Shown: positions 1 through 6,860, counted from the first letter of the stretch. The stretch is DNA of 18,028 nucleotides from Chloroflexia bacterium (GCA_025927935.1 JAICKM010000042.1:1-18028); one strand, 5' to 3'. Numbers and translations are program-made. Notes: generated by a model from the letters alone, not told the origin.

Positions 1-99
1 ATGGAGCCAGCCGCGCGGCTTGACCGTGCCCAGCGGCAAGCCGCGCAACGCAGGCGCCGGGCCACTCTGCGCGGAGTCGAGCGTATCGTGCGTATCCAC
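1..99 (-). CDS. Partial N-terminus, possible beta-L-arabinofuranosidase (DUF1680/GH127-like)
   Basis: This is the first 33 codons of a gene that runs leftwards out of the window. It begins with GTG at 99-97. The start is chosen because a strong ribosome binding site, AGGGAGGAT (minus strand of 109-117), lies 9 nt upstream and a TTGCCT-17-TAACAT promoter lies further up (144-172). The peptide contains LRGLPLGTVKPRGWLH. From memory, the pattern LPLGxVxPxGWL is typical of the N-terminus of proteins annotated as beta-L-arabinofuranosidase-domain enzymes, which remove arabinose from plant-type glycans. Only about 15 informative residues are visible, so the family call is tentative. The existence of a gene start here is better supported than its function. 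The other strand is also open across this stretch, but without start signals. Confidence 0.5.
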   Translation of the reverse strand, partial: MDTHDTLDSAQSGPAPALRGLPLGTVKPRGWLH

Positions 100-143
100 G
101 GTGCGGAATCCTCCCTGTCGATGTAAGCAGATCGTTCCCGCGT

Positions 144-172
144 ATGTTAGCACGCTTGCCCAACGCAGGCAA
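144..172 (-). promoter_or_regulatory. Sigma70-type promoter for the left-edge gene
   Basis: On the minus strand, TTGCCT (167-172) and TAACAT (144-149) are separated by exactly 17 nt (150-166). Transcription would begin near 137, giving a leader of about 38 nt to the GTG at 99. Each box matches the consensus at four of six positions. Confidence 0.45.
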
Positions 173-202
173 GGCCCGTCCCCGCCCAACCTAACCCCCC
201 TG

Positions 203-463
203 CCCCCTTCCCGCGGCGGGCTTTCAAGGGTAGGTTTTTTCTTATCCGTCACACCGGGGAGGCCGGAAGCCACAGCGGACCGCGTCGGCGCTCGGTTGTA
301 GCAGTATTGATTGCCTTTTGGGCTTGAAAGTCGTGCAATAGTAGCGTAAAGCCCTGCTTGGTAGGACGAGGCGGCGGCCCTGCTGGGCCAGCACCGTCCC
401 GCAACCACTCCGTATGACGGTTAAGAAAAAACCTACCCTTGAAAGCCCGCCGCGGGAAGGGGG
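203..463. mobile_element. MITE-like element with 49-bp terminal inverted repeats
   Basis: Positions 203-251 and 415-463 are inverted copies of one 49-nt sequence with a single mismatch (T at 245 faces the A-type position in the other arm). They flank 163 nt (252-414) that hold no convincing gene. The arms contain CCCGCGGCGGG and a run of six T's. No transposase is present and I cannot see a clean target-site duplication next to 203 or 463. It could be a non-autonomous transposable element, or two oppositely inserted copies of a dispersed intergenic repeat. Transcribed, the arms would form a long hairpin. The element fills most of the gene-free stretch between the left-edge gene and the acyl-CoA dehydrogenase promoter. 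Confidence 0.5.
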
Positions 464-501
464 GAACCGGCACTGTGATAGCCGGCCACCGGCATTTCGC
501 G

Positions 502-534
502 CTGTAGGGGCCGGTTTCAAACCGGCCTGCCGCC
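502..534 (+). repeat. Dispersed palindromic repeat, copy 1
   Basis: This begins CTGTAGGGGCCGGTTT and continues as its complement, AAACCGGCC, then TGCCGCC. It is the same family as the copies at 11771-11842, 14314-14401 and 14933-15002. Immediately downstream, 542-575 starts with CTGTAGGG and carries a decayed partial copy. The core is self-complementary and would fold into a hairpin in RNA. Confidence 0.75.
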
Positions 535-617
535 CTTTTGCGCTGTAGGGTGGTTTTCAAAGCCAAAGCGACCCTGCCGCGGGGCGGGGCCGGGGGAGAT
601 GCGCAGCAGGCCGGCGC

Positions 618-646
618 TTGACGAGGCGGCAGGACCGTGCTATGCT
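618..646 (+). promoter_or_regulatory. Extended -10 promoter of the acyl-CoA dehydrogenase operon
   Basis: TTGACG (618-623) and TATGCT (641-646) are 17 nt apart, and TGC directly before the -10 box makes it an extended -10. Transcription would start near 653, about 30 nt before the ATG at 684. The TTG at 618, which opens the reading frame further upstream, is the -35 box and not a start codon. Confidence 0.65.
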
Positions 647-683
647 GAGGCCCGAACCCGGCCCATCCACTACGGAGCGACCT

Positions 684-1913
684 ATGGACCCACCCGCACC
701 CACCCGCCTGGCAGCCATCCTGCCCGCCGTGCGCGACTTCATGGCATCTGCCCCGGTGCACGCCGCTGAACGCGCCTTCCTGCGCGAGCCGTTCCCTGCC
801 GTCCGCCCGCAACTCGATGCCCTGCGCCGCGACGTGCAGGCGGCGGGACTATGGGCGCCACAGATCCCGGAGGAGTTCGGCGGCCTGGGCCTGCCCCTGC
901 GGGAGTTCGCCCACGTCAGCGAGGAGCTGGGCCGCAGCCCCATCGGCCACTACCTCTGCAACTGCCAGGCGCCCGACTCCGGCAATATGGAACTGCTCAT
1001 CGAGTACGGCACCCCGGCGCAGCAGGAGCGCTGGCTGCGTCCGCTGGTCCGCGGCGAGATCCGCAGTTGCTTCTCGATGACCGAGCCGGAATACCCCGGC
1101 TCCAACCCAATCTGGATGGCGACTCACGCCGTGGCGGACGGCGCCGACTACGTGATCGACGGCCACAAGTGGTTCACCTCGGCGGCGGACGGCGCGGCTT
1201 TCGCCATCGTCATGGCCGTGACCAACCCGGAGGCCCCGCGCCCCCATGAGCGCGCCAGCCAGATCATCGTGCCCACCGATACGCCGGGCTTCGCCCTGGT
1301 GCGCAACCTGCCGGTGATGGGCGAACCCGGCGCGGGCTACGCGAGCCACGCTGAGGTGCGCTATGCGGGCTGCCGCGTACCGCAAACCAACCGGCTGGGG
1401 CCGGAGGGCGCGGGGTTCGCCCTGGCCCAGGCGCGGCTCGGGCCGGGGCGCATCCACCACTGCATGCGCTGGATCGGCATCTGCGAGCGGGCCTTCGACC
1501 TGATGTGCGAACGCGCCGCCGGGCGGGAAATCGCACCGGGCGTGCCGCTGGGCAGCCGCCAGACGGTGCAGAACTGGATCGCCGAAAGCCGCGCCGAGAT
1601 CAACGCGGCGCGGCTGCTGGTGCTCGACGCCGCCACGAAAATCGACCGGGCGGGCGCCCAGGCCGCCCGCAGCGAGATCTCGATCATCAAGTTCTTCGTG
1701 GCCGGGGTGCTCCAGCAGGTGCTCGACCGAGCTATCCAGGTCCATGGCGCGCTCGGCATGACCGACGACACGCCGCTGGCCTACTGGTATCGCCACGAGC
1801 GCGGCGCGCGCATCTACGACGGGCCGGACGAAGTCCACAAGGCCGCCGTCGCGCGGCAGATCCTGCGCGGCTACGGCGTGGACGTGGGACGCGAGGACAG
1901 TGGGAGGAGCTAG
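684..1913 (+). CDS. ACAD10/11-type acyl-CoA dehydrogenase
   Basis: A 409-residue flavoprotein of the acyl-CoA dehydrogenase superfamily. The helical N-terminal domain ends near residue 125. The FSMTEP segment (130-135) begins the beta domain that lines the FAD site. QVHGALGMTDDTPLA (352-366) and DGPDEVHKAAVARQIL (379-394) form the conserved C-terminal helical region. Ordinary members carry a Glu-Gly where this protein has Asp-Gly in IYDGPDEVH; DGPDEVH is characteristic of the mammalian ACAD10/ACAD11 branch. In that branch a phosphorylated 4-hydroxyacyl-CoA is converted towards an enoyl-CoA. The start at 684 has GGAG at 674-677, 6 nt upstream, and sits just behind a strong promoter. The next gene begins 3 nt after the stop and encodes the matching phosphotransferase, so the pair is almost certainly co-transcribed. 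The superfamily call is certain; the substrate is inferred. Confidence 0.92.
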   Translation: MDPPAPTRLAAILPAVRDFMASAPVHAAERAFLREPFPAVRPQLDALRRDVQAAGLWAPQIPEEFGGLGLPLREFAHVSEELGRSPIGHYLCNCQAPDSGNMELLIEYGTPAQQERWLRPLVRGEIRSCFSMTEPEYPGSNPIWMATHAVADGADYVIDGHKWFTSAADGAAFAIVMAVTNPEAPRPHERASQIIVPTDTPGFALVRNLPVMGEPGAGYASHAEVRYAGCRVPQTNRLGPEGAGFALAQARLGPGRIHHCMRWIGICERAFDLMCERAAGREIAPGVPLGSRQTVQNWIAESRAEINAARLLVLDAATKIDRAGAQAARSEISIIKFFVAGVLQQVLDRAIQVHGALGMTDDTPLAYWYRHERGARIYDGPDEVHKAAVARQILRGYGVDVGREDSGRS

Positions 1914-1916
1914 CGT

Positions 1917-2999
1917 ATGGCCGATCTACTGGACCAGGCCCAGGTCGTGCGGCCCGGCGAAGAACTCGACACCGTCCGGCTGGCCGCCTACCTGGCAACC
2001 GCTGCCCCCGACCTGGCCGGGCCGATCCAGGTGGAGCAATTTCCGCAGGGCTACTCGAATCTCACCTACCTGCTGCGCCTCGGCGGGCGCGAAGTGGTCT
2101 TGCGGCGACCGCCCTTCGGCGTGGGCAAAGGCTCGGCGCACGACATGGGCCGCGAGTACCGCACCCTGGCGGGCGTGGCGCAGGTCTATCCCCTGGTCCC
2201 GCGCCCGCTGGTCTACTGCGCCGACGAAACCGTCCTGGGCGCCCCCTTTTACCTGATGGAGCGCGTGCCCGGCGTGATCTTGCGCGCCCGCCCGCCCGCC
2301 GGGCTGGATCTGCCCCCGCCCACGGTGCGCCGCCTCGCCGAGGCCACTATCGACAACCTGGCCGCCATCCATGCCCTGGACTACGAGGCCGCGGGCCTGG
2401 GCGACCTGGGCCACCCGGCGGGCTATGTGGGGCGCCAGGTGATGGGTTGGACGGCGCGTTATACCCGCGCCCGCACCGACGACATCCCGGAGATCGAGCA
2501 GGCGGCCGGGTGGCTGGCCGCTCACATCCCGCCGGCGGCGGGCGCGACCCTGCTGCACAACGACTACAAATACGACAACCTGGTGCTCGATCCCGCCGCC
2601 CTGCCACGCATCCGCGCCGTGCTCGACTGGGAGATGGCGACCATCGGCGACCCGCTGATGGACCTGGGTACCACGCTCGGCTACTGGGTGCAGGCGGACG
2701 ACCCGCCGGAGTTGCGCGCCATGCGCTTCGGCCCCACCACCCTGCCCGGCAACCTGACCCGCGCCGAACTGGTGCAGCGTTATGCCCAGACGAGCGGGCG
2801 CGACGTGTCCAGCATCGGCTTCTATTATGTCTACGGGCTGTTCAAGATCGCCGTCATCGCTCAGCAGATCTACGCCCGCTACCGCCAGGGCTACACGCAA
2901 GACGCGCGCTTTGCCGGTCTCCGCCCGGCCATCCAGGCGTTAGGCCGGACGGCGGCGCAGGCCATCGCCAGCGGGCGGCGCGCGGGAGTGGACGACTAA
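1917..2999 (+). CDS. APH-fold phosphotransferase, probable 4-hydroxyacyl-CoA kinase partner
   Basis: A 360-residue aminoglycoside-phosphotransferase/choline-kinase-fold protein. QFPQGYSNLTYLLRLGGREVVLRRPP (residues 41-66) is the nucleotide-binding N-lobe start. HNDYKYDN (214-221) is the catalytic loop with the base Asp216 and Asn221. DWEMATIGDPLMDLG (237-251) is the metal-binding segment. Antibiotic resistance is unlikely. In ACAD10/11 this domain is fused ahead of the dehydrogenase, and in Pseudomonas levulinate catabolism the separate proteins LvaA and LvaC play these roles, so this is probably the kinase that phosphorylates a 4-hydroxyacyl-CoA. The GGGAGGAG ribosome binding site (1902-1909) lies inside the last codons of the upstream gene, and only 3 nt separate the genes. 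The gene converges on the LacI gene with a 25-bp gap and no clear terminator between them. Confidence 0.9.
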   Translation: MADLLDQAQVVRPGEELDTVRLAAYLATAAPDLAGPIQVEQFPQGYSNLTYLLRLGGREVVLRRPPFGVGKGSAHDMGREYRTLAGVAQVYPLVPRPLVYCADETVLGAPFYLMERVPGVILRARPPAGLDLPPPTVRRLAEATIDNLAAIHALDYEAAGLGDLGHPAGYVGRQVMGWTARYTRARTDDIPEIEQAAGWLAAHIPPAAGATLLHNDYKYDNLVLDPAALPRIRAVLDWEMATIGDPLMDLGTTLGYWVQADDPPELRAMRFGPTTLPGNLTRAELVQRYAQTSGRDVSSIGFYYVYGLFKIAVIAQQIYARYRQGYTQDARFAGLRPAIQALGRTAAQAIASGRRAGVDD

Positions 3000-3024
3000 T
3001 ACGGGGGATACTTTGAGGCGCGGC

Positions 3025-4032
3025 TCAGGTGCCGGGGGGGAGCCGGGCGGCACTCGAATCCCGCACATGCAACTCCCCCTGTAAAATCACCTTCCGCGGC
3101 GGGCGCTCCGGAGACGCGATCCGCTGCAACAGCAACTCGGTCGCCGTTTTGCCGATCTCCGCGGTCGGTTGCGCCAGCGTGGTGATCGCGGGTTCGACCA
3201 GGGAAGACCAGATGGTTTCATCAAACCCGACCAGGGCCACGTCCTGCGGAATAGTCAGATTCCGCTCACGGATCGCTTGCAGAGCACCCGCTGTAAGCAG
3301 ACTGTTACCGGTCAAGATCGCATCCCACGGCTGGGACGCATCCAGCAGTTCCAGCGTCGCGGCGCGGCCCGTCTCGATCCGGGGGCGGATGTGGCGGACG
3401 AGCGCCGGCACCGGCGCAACACCGTACTCGCGCAGGGCCGCCTCATAGCCGCGTTGCCGCTCGCGCCCGGTGGTGCTGGTGTCGCCAAAGAGCGCGGCAA
3501 TGCGCCGGTAGCCCTGCTCCAGCAGATGGGTGGTGAGTGCCATGGCCGCGTTCACATTATCCAGCAACACCGCATCGGCATCCCCGTTCTTGAGCGCGCG
3601 GTCGACCAGCACCACGGGGAAAGCGACGTTCAGCTCCGAGAACCGGGCCATCGTCTGCTGGGTCGGCGAAAGAATGACCCCAGCCACCTGCTCGGCGCGC
3701 ATCAGATCGAGATACAACGCCTCGCGCTCCTGGTTCTCATCGGTGTTGCATAACAACACGCTAAACCCATGCTCATACGCGATATCCTCGACCGCCCGGC
3801 TGATCTCGGCAAAAAACGGGTTGCCGACATCGGACAGGATCAGCCCAATCGCGTTGGTGCGTTGCGCACGCAGGCTGCGCGCCACCAGATTGGGGCGATA
3901 CTCTAATTCGGCGACCGCGCTCAGCACGCGGGCGCGCAACTCCGGCCGCACATGCGGATGGTCGGAGAGCACGCGCGACACGGTGGCGGTGGATACTCCG
4001 GCGGCAACGGCGACGTCCTTAATCTTGACCAT
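3025..4032 (-). CDS. LacI-family transcriptional regulator of the sugar ABC operon
   Basis: A 335-residue DNA-binding repressor. Residues 1-50 are the LacI helix-turn-helix (VAVAAGVSTATVSRVL) plus the hinge helix region with YRPNLVARSLR near 46-56. The rest is a periplasmic-binding-protein-like effector domain, starting TNAIGLILSDVGNPFF and continuing through DRALKNGDADAVLLDN. The length is normal for the family. The ATG at 4032 has a GAGGAGG ribosome binding site (minus strand of 4040-4046). The gene diverges from the sugar ABC transporter operon. A perfect palindrome, TGCAATCGATTGCA, overlaps its own start of transcription, and a related palindrome sits in the transporter promoter. This implies autoregulation and control of transport. 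The effector is probably the imported sugar or a derivative. Confidence 0.93.
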   Translation of the reverse strand: MVKIKDVAVAAGVSTATVSRVLSDHPHVRPELRARVLSAVAELEYRPNLVARSLRAQRTNAIGLILSDVGNPFFAEISRAVEDIAYEHGFSVLLCNTDENQEREALYLDLMRAEQVAGVILSPTQQTMARFSELNVAFPVVLVDRALKNGDADAVLLDNVNAAMALTTHLLEQGYRRIAALFGDTSTTGRERQRGYEAALREYGVAPVPALVRHIRPRIETGRAATLELLDASQPWDAILTGNSLLTAGALQAIRERNLTIPQDVALVGFDETIWSSLVEPAITTLAQPTAEIGKTATELLLQRIASPERPPRKVILQGELHVRDSSAARLPPGT

Positions 4033-4066
4033 AAGAGTGCCTCCTCATACGCTGGCACTATGATTC

Positions 4067-4080
4067 TGCAATCGATTGCA
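4067..4080. promoter_or_regulatory. LacI-type operator O1 (perfect palindrome)
   Basis: TGCAATCGATTGCA is a perfect 14-bp palindrome with the central CG typical of LacI-family operators. It lies just downstream of the -10 box of the regulator promoter (4084-4089, minus strand), covering the expected transcription start, so binding would block the regulator's own expression. Operator O2 at 4269-4286 shares its pattern. Confidence 0.75.
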
Positions 4081-4083
4081 AAC

Positions 4084-4113
4084 ATTATAGCACGAGTGGA
4101 TTCGAAAATACAA
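4084..4113 (-). promoter_or_regulatory. Promoter of the LacI gene
   Basis: On the minus strand, TATAAT (4084-4089) is preceded by TGC, giving an extended -10 box. TTGTAT (4108-4113) is a weak -35 box at 18-nt spacing. Transcription would begin near 4077, inside operator O1. Confidence 0.6.
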
Positions 4114-4257
4114 TAGCCGGCAAACAGGTTTTCGCCAAATTCTGCTATTATCAAGCCTTTTTCCGTGGATGTGCTGCATTGATGGGCGAATGGACGCATC
4201 AGGATGGAGCGCTTTACAATCTATTCATCATCCTAGAAACGGATATGCTTGAGGGTA

Positions 4258-4286
4258 TTGACAATTTCATTGTAATCGGTTACAAT
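4258..4286 (+). promoter_or_regulatory. Sigma70 promoter of the sugar ABC operon
   Basis: TTGACA (4258-4263) is a perfect -35 box and TACAAT (4281-4286) a near-perfect -10 box, with an ideal 17-nt spacer. The -10 box forms the right half of operator O2, so a bound repressor would directly occlude RNA polymerase. Transcription would start near 4293, leaving a leader of roughly 440 nt. Confidence 0.75.
4269..4286. promoter_or_regulatory. LacI-type operator O2 embedded in the transporter promoter
   Basis: ATTGTAATCGGTTACAAT is an 18-bp near-palindrome; only the pair flanking the central CG departs from symmetry. It matches O1 at most positions (TGnAATCGnTTnCA). It overlaps the spacer and the whole -10 box. 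The centres of O1 and O2 are 204 bp apart, which would allow a repression loop if the repressor is tetrameric. Confidence 0.7.
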
Positions 4287-4292
4287 ATTTCC

Positions 4293-4730
4293 ATCATTCA
4301 ATTCTTCTGGCTGGGTCCCACTTGCCGGCTCCCGCCAGGCCGTCCAACCCTACTTTCTCCACGTACGTCCAGGCCAAATATCCATACTACAAAGGGGGTG
4401 ATCAACCGATCCTGACCGCCGGCTATTCGCGCATCTACTGATGACTGTGTCTATTACTTACACTAACATGCACATAATCTTGCGGCGAAATATTTGCCCG
4501 GCTATGTAAGGCATGCTGTGAGCAGGTCCAATTACGCAACTGCCTGCGTAAGCCGCTACGCGAAAGGTTGCCTGTCTCCGCCGCAGGCAGCTCTCACGAA
4601 CTCGGACCCTTAGTGCAACAGTGTAAAGGAGGTGCCCGCAGCGAATACCTACAGTAGAGCCAAGCCAGCCAACCGAGCCTGTCGATTTATTCTCGCACCT
4701 TTAAGCCTGCACCTTTAAGGAGGAAAGACC
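4293..4730 (+). promoter_or_regulatory. Long 5' leader with competing helices and extra Shine-Dalgarno-like sites
   Basis: About 440 nt of apparently transcribed, relatively AT-rich sequence precede the binding-protein gene without a convincing gene. A 9-bp perfect helix can form between 4540-4548 and 4582-4590. The right arm can instead pair with a second TGCCTG copy at 4569-4574 (CAGGCA at 4584-4589), so the two helices exclude each other. GGTCC (4525-4529) and GGACC (4604-4608) can close the whole domain. Shine-Dalgarno-like AAAGGGGGTGATC (4391-4403) and AAAGGAGGTG (4625-4634) occur without a good start codon behind them. GCACCTTTAAG is repeated at 4695-4705 and 4709-4719, just before the real site GGAGG (4719-4723). 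I recognise no known riboswitch class. Confidence 0.4.
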
Positions 4731-5801
4731 ATGTCGTACAAGCAAATCGTCCCGCTGTTTCTGATTGCCATGCTACTGCTGACCGCTTGTGGGGGTGAAA
4801 CGCCAACTCAGGCACCCGCCGCCGGGGCGGCGGGTAACACACCCGCGGCAGGCGGGTCCGGTTCTTCCGACCAGATCGTCGTCGGCCTGATTACCAAGAC
4901 CGAGACCAACCCGTTCTTCGTGAAGATGAAGGAAGGCGCGCAAGCCAAAGCCACCGAACTGGGCGCCAAGCTGCTGACTGGCGCCGGCGCGAAGGACGGC
5001 GACAACGAAGGGCAGGTCACAGCGCTGGAGAACATGGTTAACGCGGGTGCCAAGGGTATCCTGATCACCCCCAGCGATACGAAGGCCATTGTGCCGAGCA
5101 TCCAGAAGGCCCGCGACAAGGGCGTGCTCGTCATCGCCCTGGACACAGCCACCGACCCGCAGAGTGCCGTGGATGCTCTGTTCGCCACCAACAACTTCAA
5201 CGCCGGCTTGCTGATCGGGCAGTGGTCCAAGGCCGCTATGGCCGGCAAGACCCCCGTCATCGCCACGCTCGACCTGCAGCCCGGCATCACCGTCGGCGCG
5301 CAGCGCCACAATGGCTTCCTGCAAGGTATGGGCCTGGCTACGGCCGATCCCAACTCGTCTGACCTCGTGACTGCTGCCCCGGTTGTGTGCAGCCAGGATA
5401 CCCACGGCGACCAGACCGAGGGCCAGACCGCCATGGAAAACTGCCTGAGCAAGAACCCGAACATCAACCTGGTATACACGATTAACGAGCCCGCGGCCTT
5501 CGGCGCCTATACGGCCATCAAGGCGGCCGGCAAGGACAAGGACATCACCATCGTCTCGGTTGACGGCGGCTGCCAGGGCGTGCAGGGCGTGGTTGACGGC
5601 AAGATCGCGGCCACGTCCCAGCAGTATCCGCTGAAGATGGCGTCGCTGGGCGTGGAAGCGGTGGTCAGCTTTGCCAAGGGTGGCCAGAAGCCGACCGGCT
5701 ACACCGACACGGGCGTCACCCTCATCACGGACAAGGCGCAAACCGGCGTCGACAGCAAAGACTCGAAGTTTGGCGCGGCCAACTGCTGGGGCAACAAGTA
5801 A
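4731..5801 (+). CDS. Sugar ABC transporter substrate-binding lipoprotein, FrcB-like
   Basis: A 356-residue cluster-B sugar-binding protein (Peripla_BP_4 type) that delivers sugar to the membrane permease. The signal peptide MSYKQIVPLFLIAMLLLTAC ends in lipobox LTAC with Cys20 as the lipid anchor. A Pro/Ala/Gly-rich linker (about 25-45) follows, as is common in Chloroflexota. The mature domain starts IVVGLITKTETNPFF. ILITPSDTKAIVPSIQKARDKG, IGQWSKAAM and VYTINEPAAFGAYTAIKAAG closely resemble the fructose-binding FrcB family, so fructose, ribose or a related sugar is likely. The start has GGAGG at 4719-4723. The gene opens the operon behind a LacI-controlled promoter. A 13-bp hairpin after the stop codon probably keeps this gene's mRNA more abundant than that of the permease. 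Confidence 0.93.
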   Translation: MSYKQIVPLFLIAMLLLTACGGETPTQAPAAGAAGNTPAAGGSGSSDQIVVGLITKTETNPFFVKMKEGAQAKATELGAKLLTGAGAKDGDNEGQVTALENMVNAGAKGILITPSDTKAIVPSIQKARDKGVLVIALDTATDPQSAVDALFATNNFNAGLLIGQWSKAAMAGKTPVIATLDLQPGITVGAQRHNGFLQGMGLATADPNSSDLVTAAPVVCSQDTHGDQTEGQTAMENCLSKNPNINLVYTINEPAAFGAYTAIKAAGKDKDITIVSVDGGCQGVQGVVDGKIAATSQQYPLKMASLGVEAVVSFAKGGQKPTGYTDTGVTLITDKAQTGVDSKDSKFGAANCWGNK

Positions 5802-5812
5802 CCCATGCCGCC

Positions 5813-5846
5813 AGAGCGGCGGTGGGATGAAGTCCACCGCCGCTCT
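5813..5846 (+). other. Intercistronic hairpin between binding protein and permease
   Basis: AGAGCGGCGGTGG (5813-5825) pairs perfectly with 5834-5846 around an 8-nt loop. There is no T-run, and the permease ribosome binding site begins 8 nt later. It is therefore more likely an mRNA stabiliser or partial terminator than a full stop. Such hairpins are typical where a binding protein must be made in excess over its permease. Confidence 0.8.
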
Positions 5847-5866
5847 CATGTACAGGAGGATTACCC

Positions 5867-6853
5867 ATGAGCGCAGTCGTAAGCGAAGTCACCAAGAACC
5901 GCGCCAACATTCTGAAGGTGTTTCAAGGGTCGCCGATCATGGGACCCCTGGTGGCGCTCATCATTGCCAGCATCTTCTTTGCCACGCAATCCGACCGGTT
6001 CCTGAGGGGCGAGAATTTCTCCTTGATCATACAGCAGGTAATGGTGGTCGGCACCCTCGCCATTGGACAAACCCTGGTCATCCTGACCGGTGGGATTGAC
6101 CTCTCCAACGGCATGATCATGGCGCTGTCGTCGGTGCTCATGGCCGGCCTGGCCGTGAACGCCGGCCTGAACCCCATTCTGGCGCTCCTACTCGGGTTCC
6201 TGGTGGGCGCTGTCTTTGGCCTGGTGAACGGCGGGCTGGTGACTCTCATCGGGCTGCCCGCCTTCATCGTGACGCTGGGCACGTACAACATTGCCTATGC
6301 CATCGTCCGCATCTATACCACCTCGACGATCACCCAACTGCCGGACGTGCTCTTGTTCTTTGGCAACACATTCAACGTGGGCAACACGGCCGTCACTTTC
6401 GGCTCCGTGCTGATGGTCATCCTCTACGTGCTCTTCTGGTATGTGCTGCGCTCGACGCCGTGGGGGCGCTCGGTCTACGCGGTGGGAGATAATCCCGAAG
6501 CGGCCCGCCTCGCCGGGATCAACACCCGGCGCGTGCTGACGACGGTCTACGTAGTAGCGGCCATCACCTACGCCATTGCCGGCTTGCTGCTGGTGTCGCG
6601 CACCGGCGTGGGCGATCCCCAGGCCGGCCAGACCGGCAACCTCGACAGCATCACGGCGGTGGTGCTGGGCGGCACCAGCCTGCTGGGCGGCCGCGGGCAC
6701 ATCATGGGCACGTTGATCGGCGCGCTGATCGTGGGCGTGTTCCGGAACGGCCTGCAATTGATGGGCGTCGAGTCGACCTACCAGGTGCTGGTCACGGGAG
6801 TCCTGGTGATCGTGGCCGTGTCCATTGACTATCTCTCGCACCGGGGCAAGTAG
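5867..6853 (+). CDS. Sugar ABC transporter permease (RbsC/BPD_transp_2 type)
   Basis: A 328-residue inner-membrane permease of the carbohydrate-uptake-2 type, expected to act as a dimer with the downstream two-domain ATPase. Hydrophobic segments cover most of the chain, beginning near 23-40 and 54-75. The conserved GGIDLSNG (75-82) after the second helix and the cytoplasmic coupling region GDNPEAARLAGI (207-218) are present. LGGTSLLGGRG (267-277) precedes the final helices, as in RbsC, XylH and FrcC. Length is normal. The start at 5867 is set by AGGAGG at 5854-5859. It lies 65 nt after the binding protein, behind the hairpin, and 17 nt before the ATPase start. Confidence 0.95.
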   Translation: MSAVVSEVTKNRANILKVFQGSPIMGPLVALIIASIFFATQSDRFLRGENFSLIIQQVMVVGTLAIGQTLVILTGGIDLSNGMIMALSSVLMAGLAVNAGLNPILALLLGFLVGAVFGLVNGGLVTLIGLPAFIVTLGTYNIAYAIVRIYTTSTITQLPDVLLFFGNTFNVGNTAVTFGSVLMVILYVLFWYVLRSTPWGRSVYAVGDNPEAARLAGINTRRVLTTVYVVAAITYAIAGLLLVSRTGVGDPQAGQTGNLDSITAVVLGGTSLLGGRGHIMGTLIGALIVGVFRNGLQLMGVESTYQVLVTGVLVIVAVSIDYLSHRGK

Positions 6854-6860
6854 CTGCAAA

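Noticed and set aside
20..301. Open frame of 93 codons on the plus strand at the left end
   Set aside because: Most of it translates the 49-nt inverted-repeat arm and has no ribosome binding site; it overlaps the better-supported minus-strand gene start at 99.
1917..2999. Aminoglycoside resistance gene
   Set aside because: The fold is shared, but tight linkage to an ACAD10/11-type dehydrogenase points to acyl-CoA metabolism.
1505..3016. 503-codon open frame across the dehydrogenase and phosphotransferase genes
   Set aside because: It is an Arg/Pro/Gly-rich shadow frame typical of GC-rich DNA, overlapping two genes with clear family motifs.
4179..4415. 78-codon open frame across the transporter promoter
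   Set aside because: It spans the -35, -10 and operator, so it would not be transcribed whole from that promoter, and its sequence looks non-coding.
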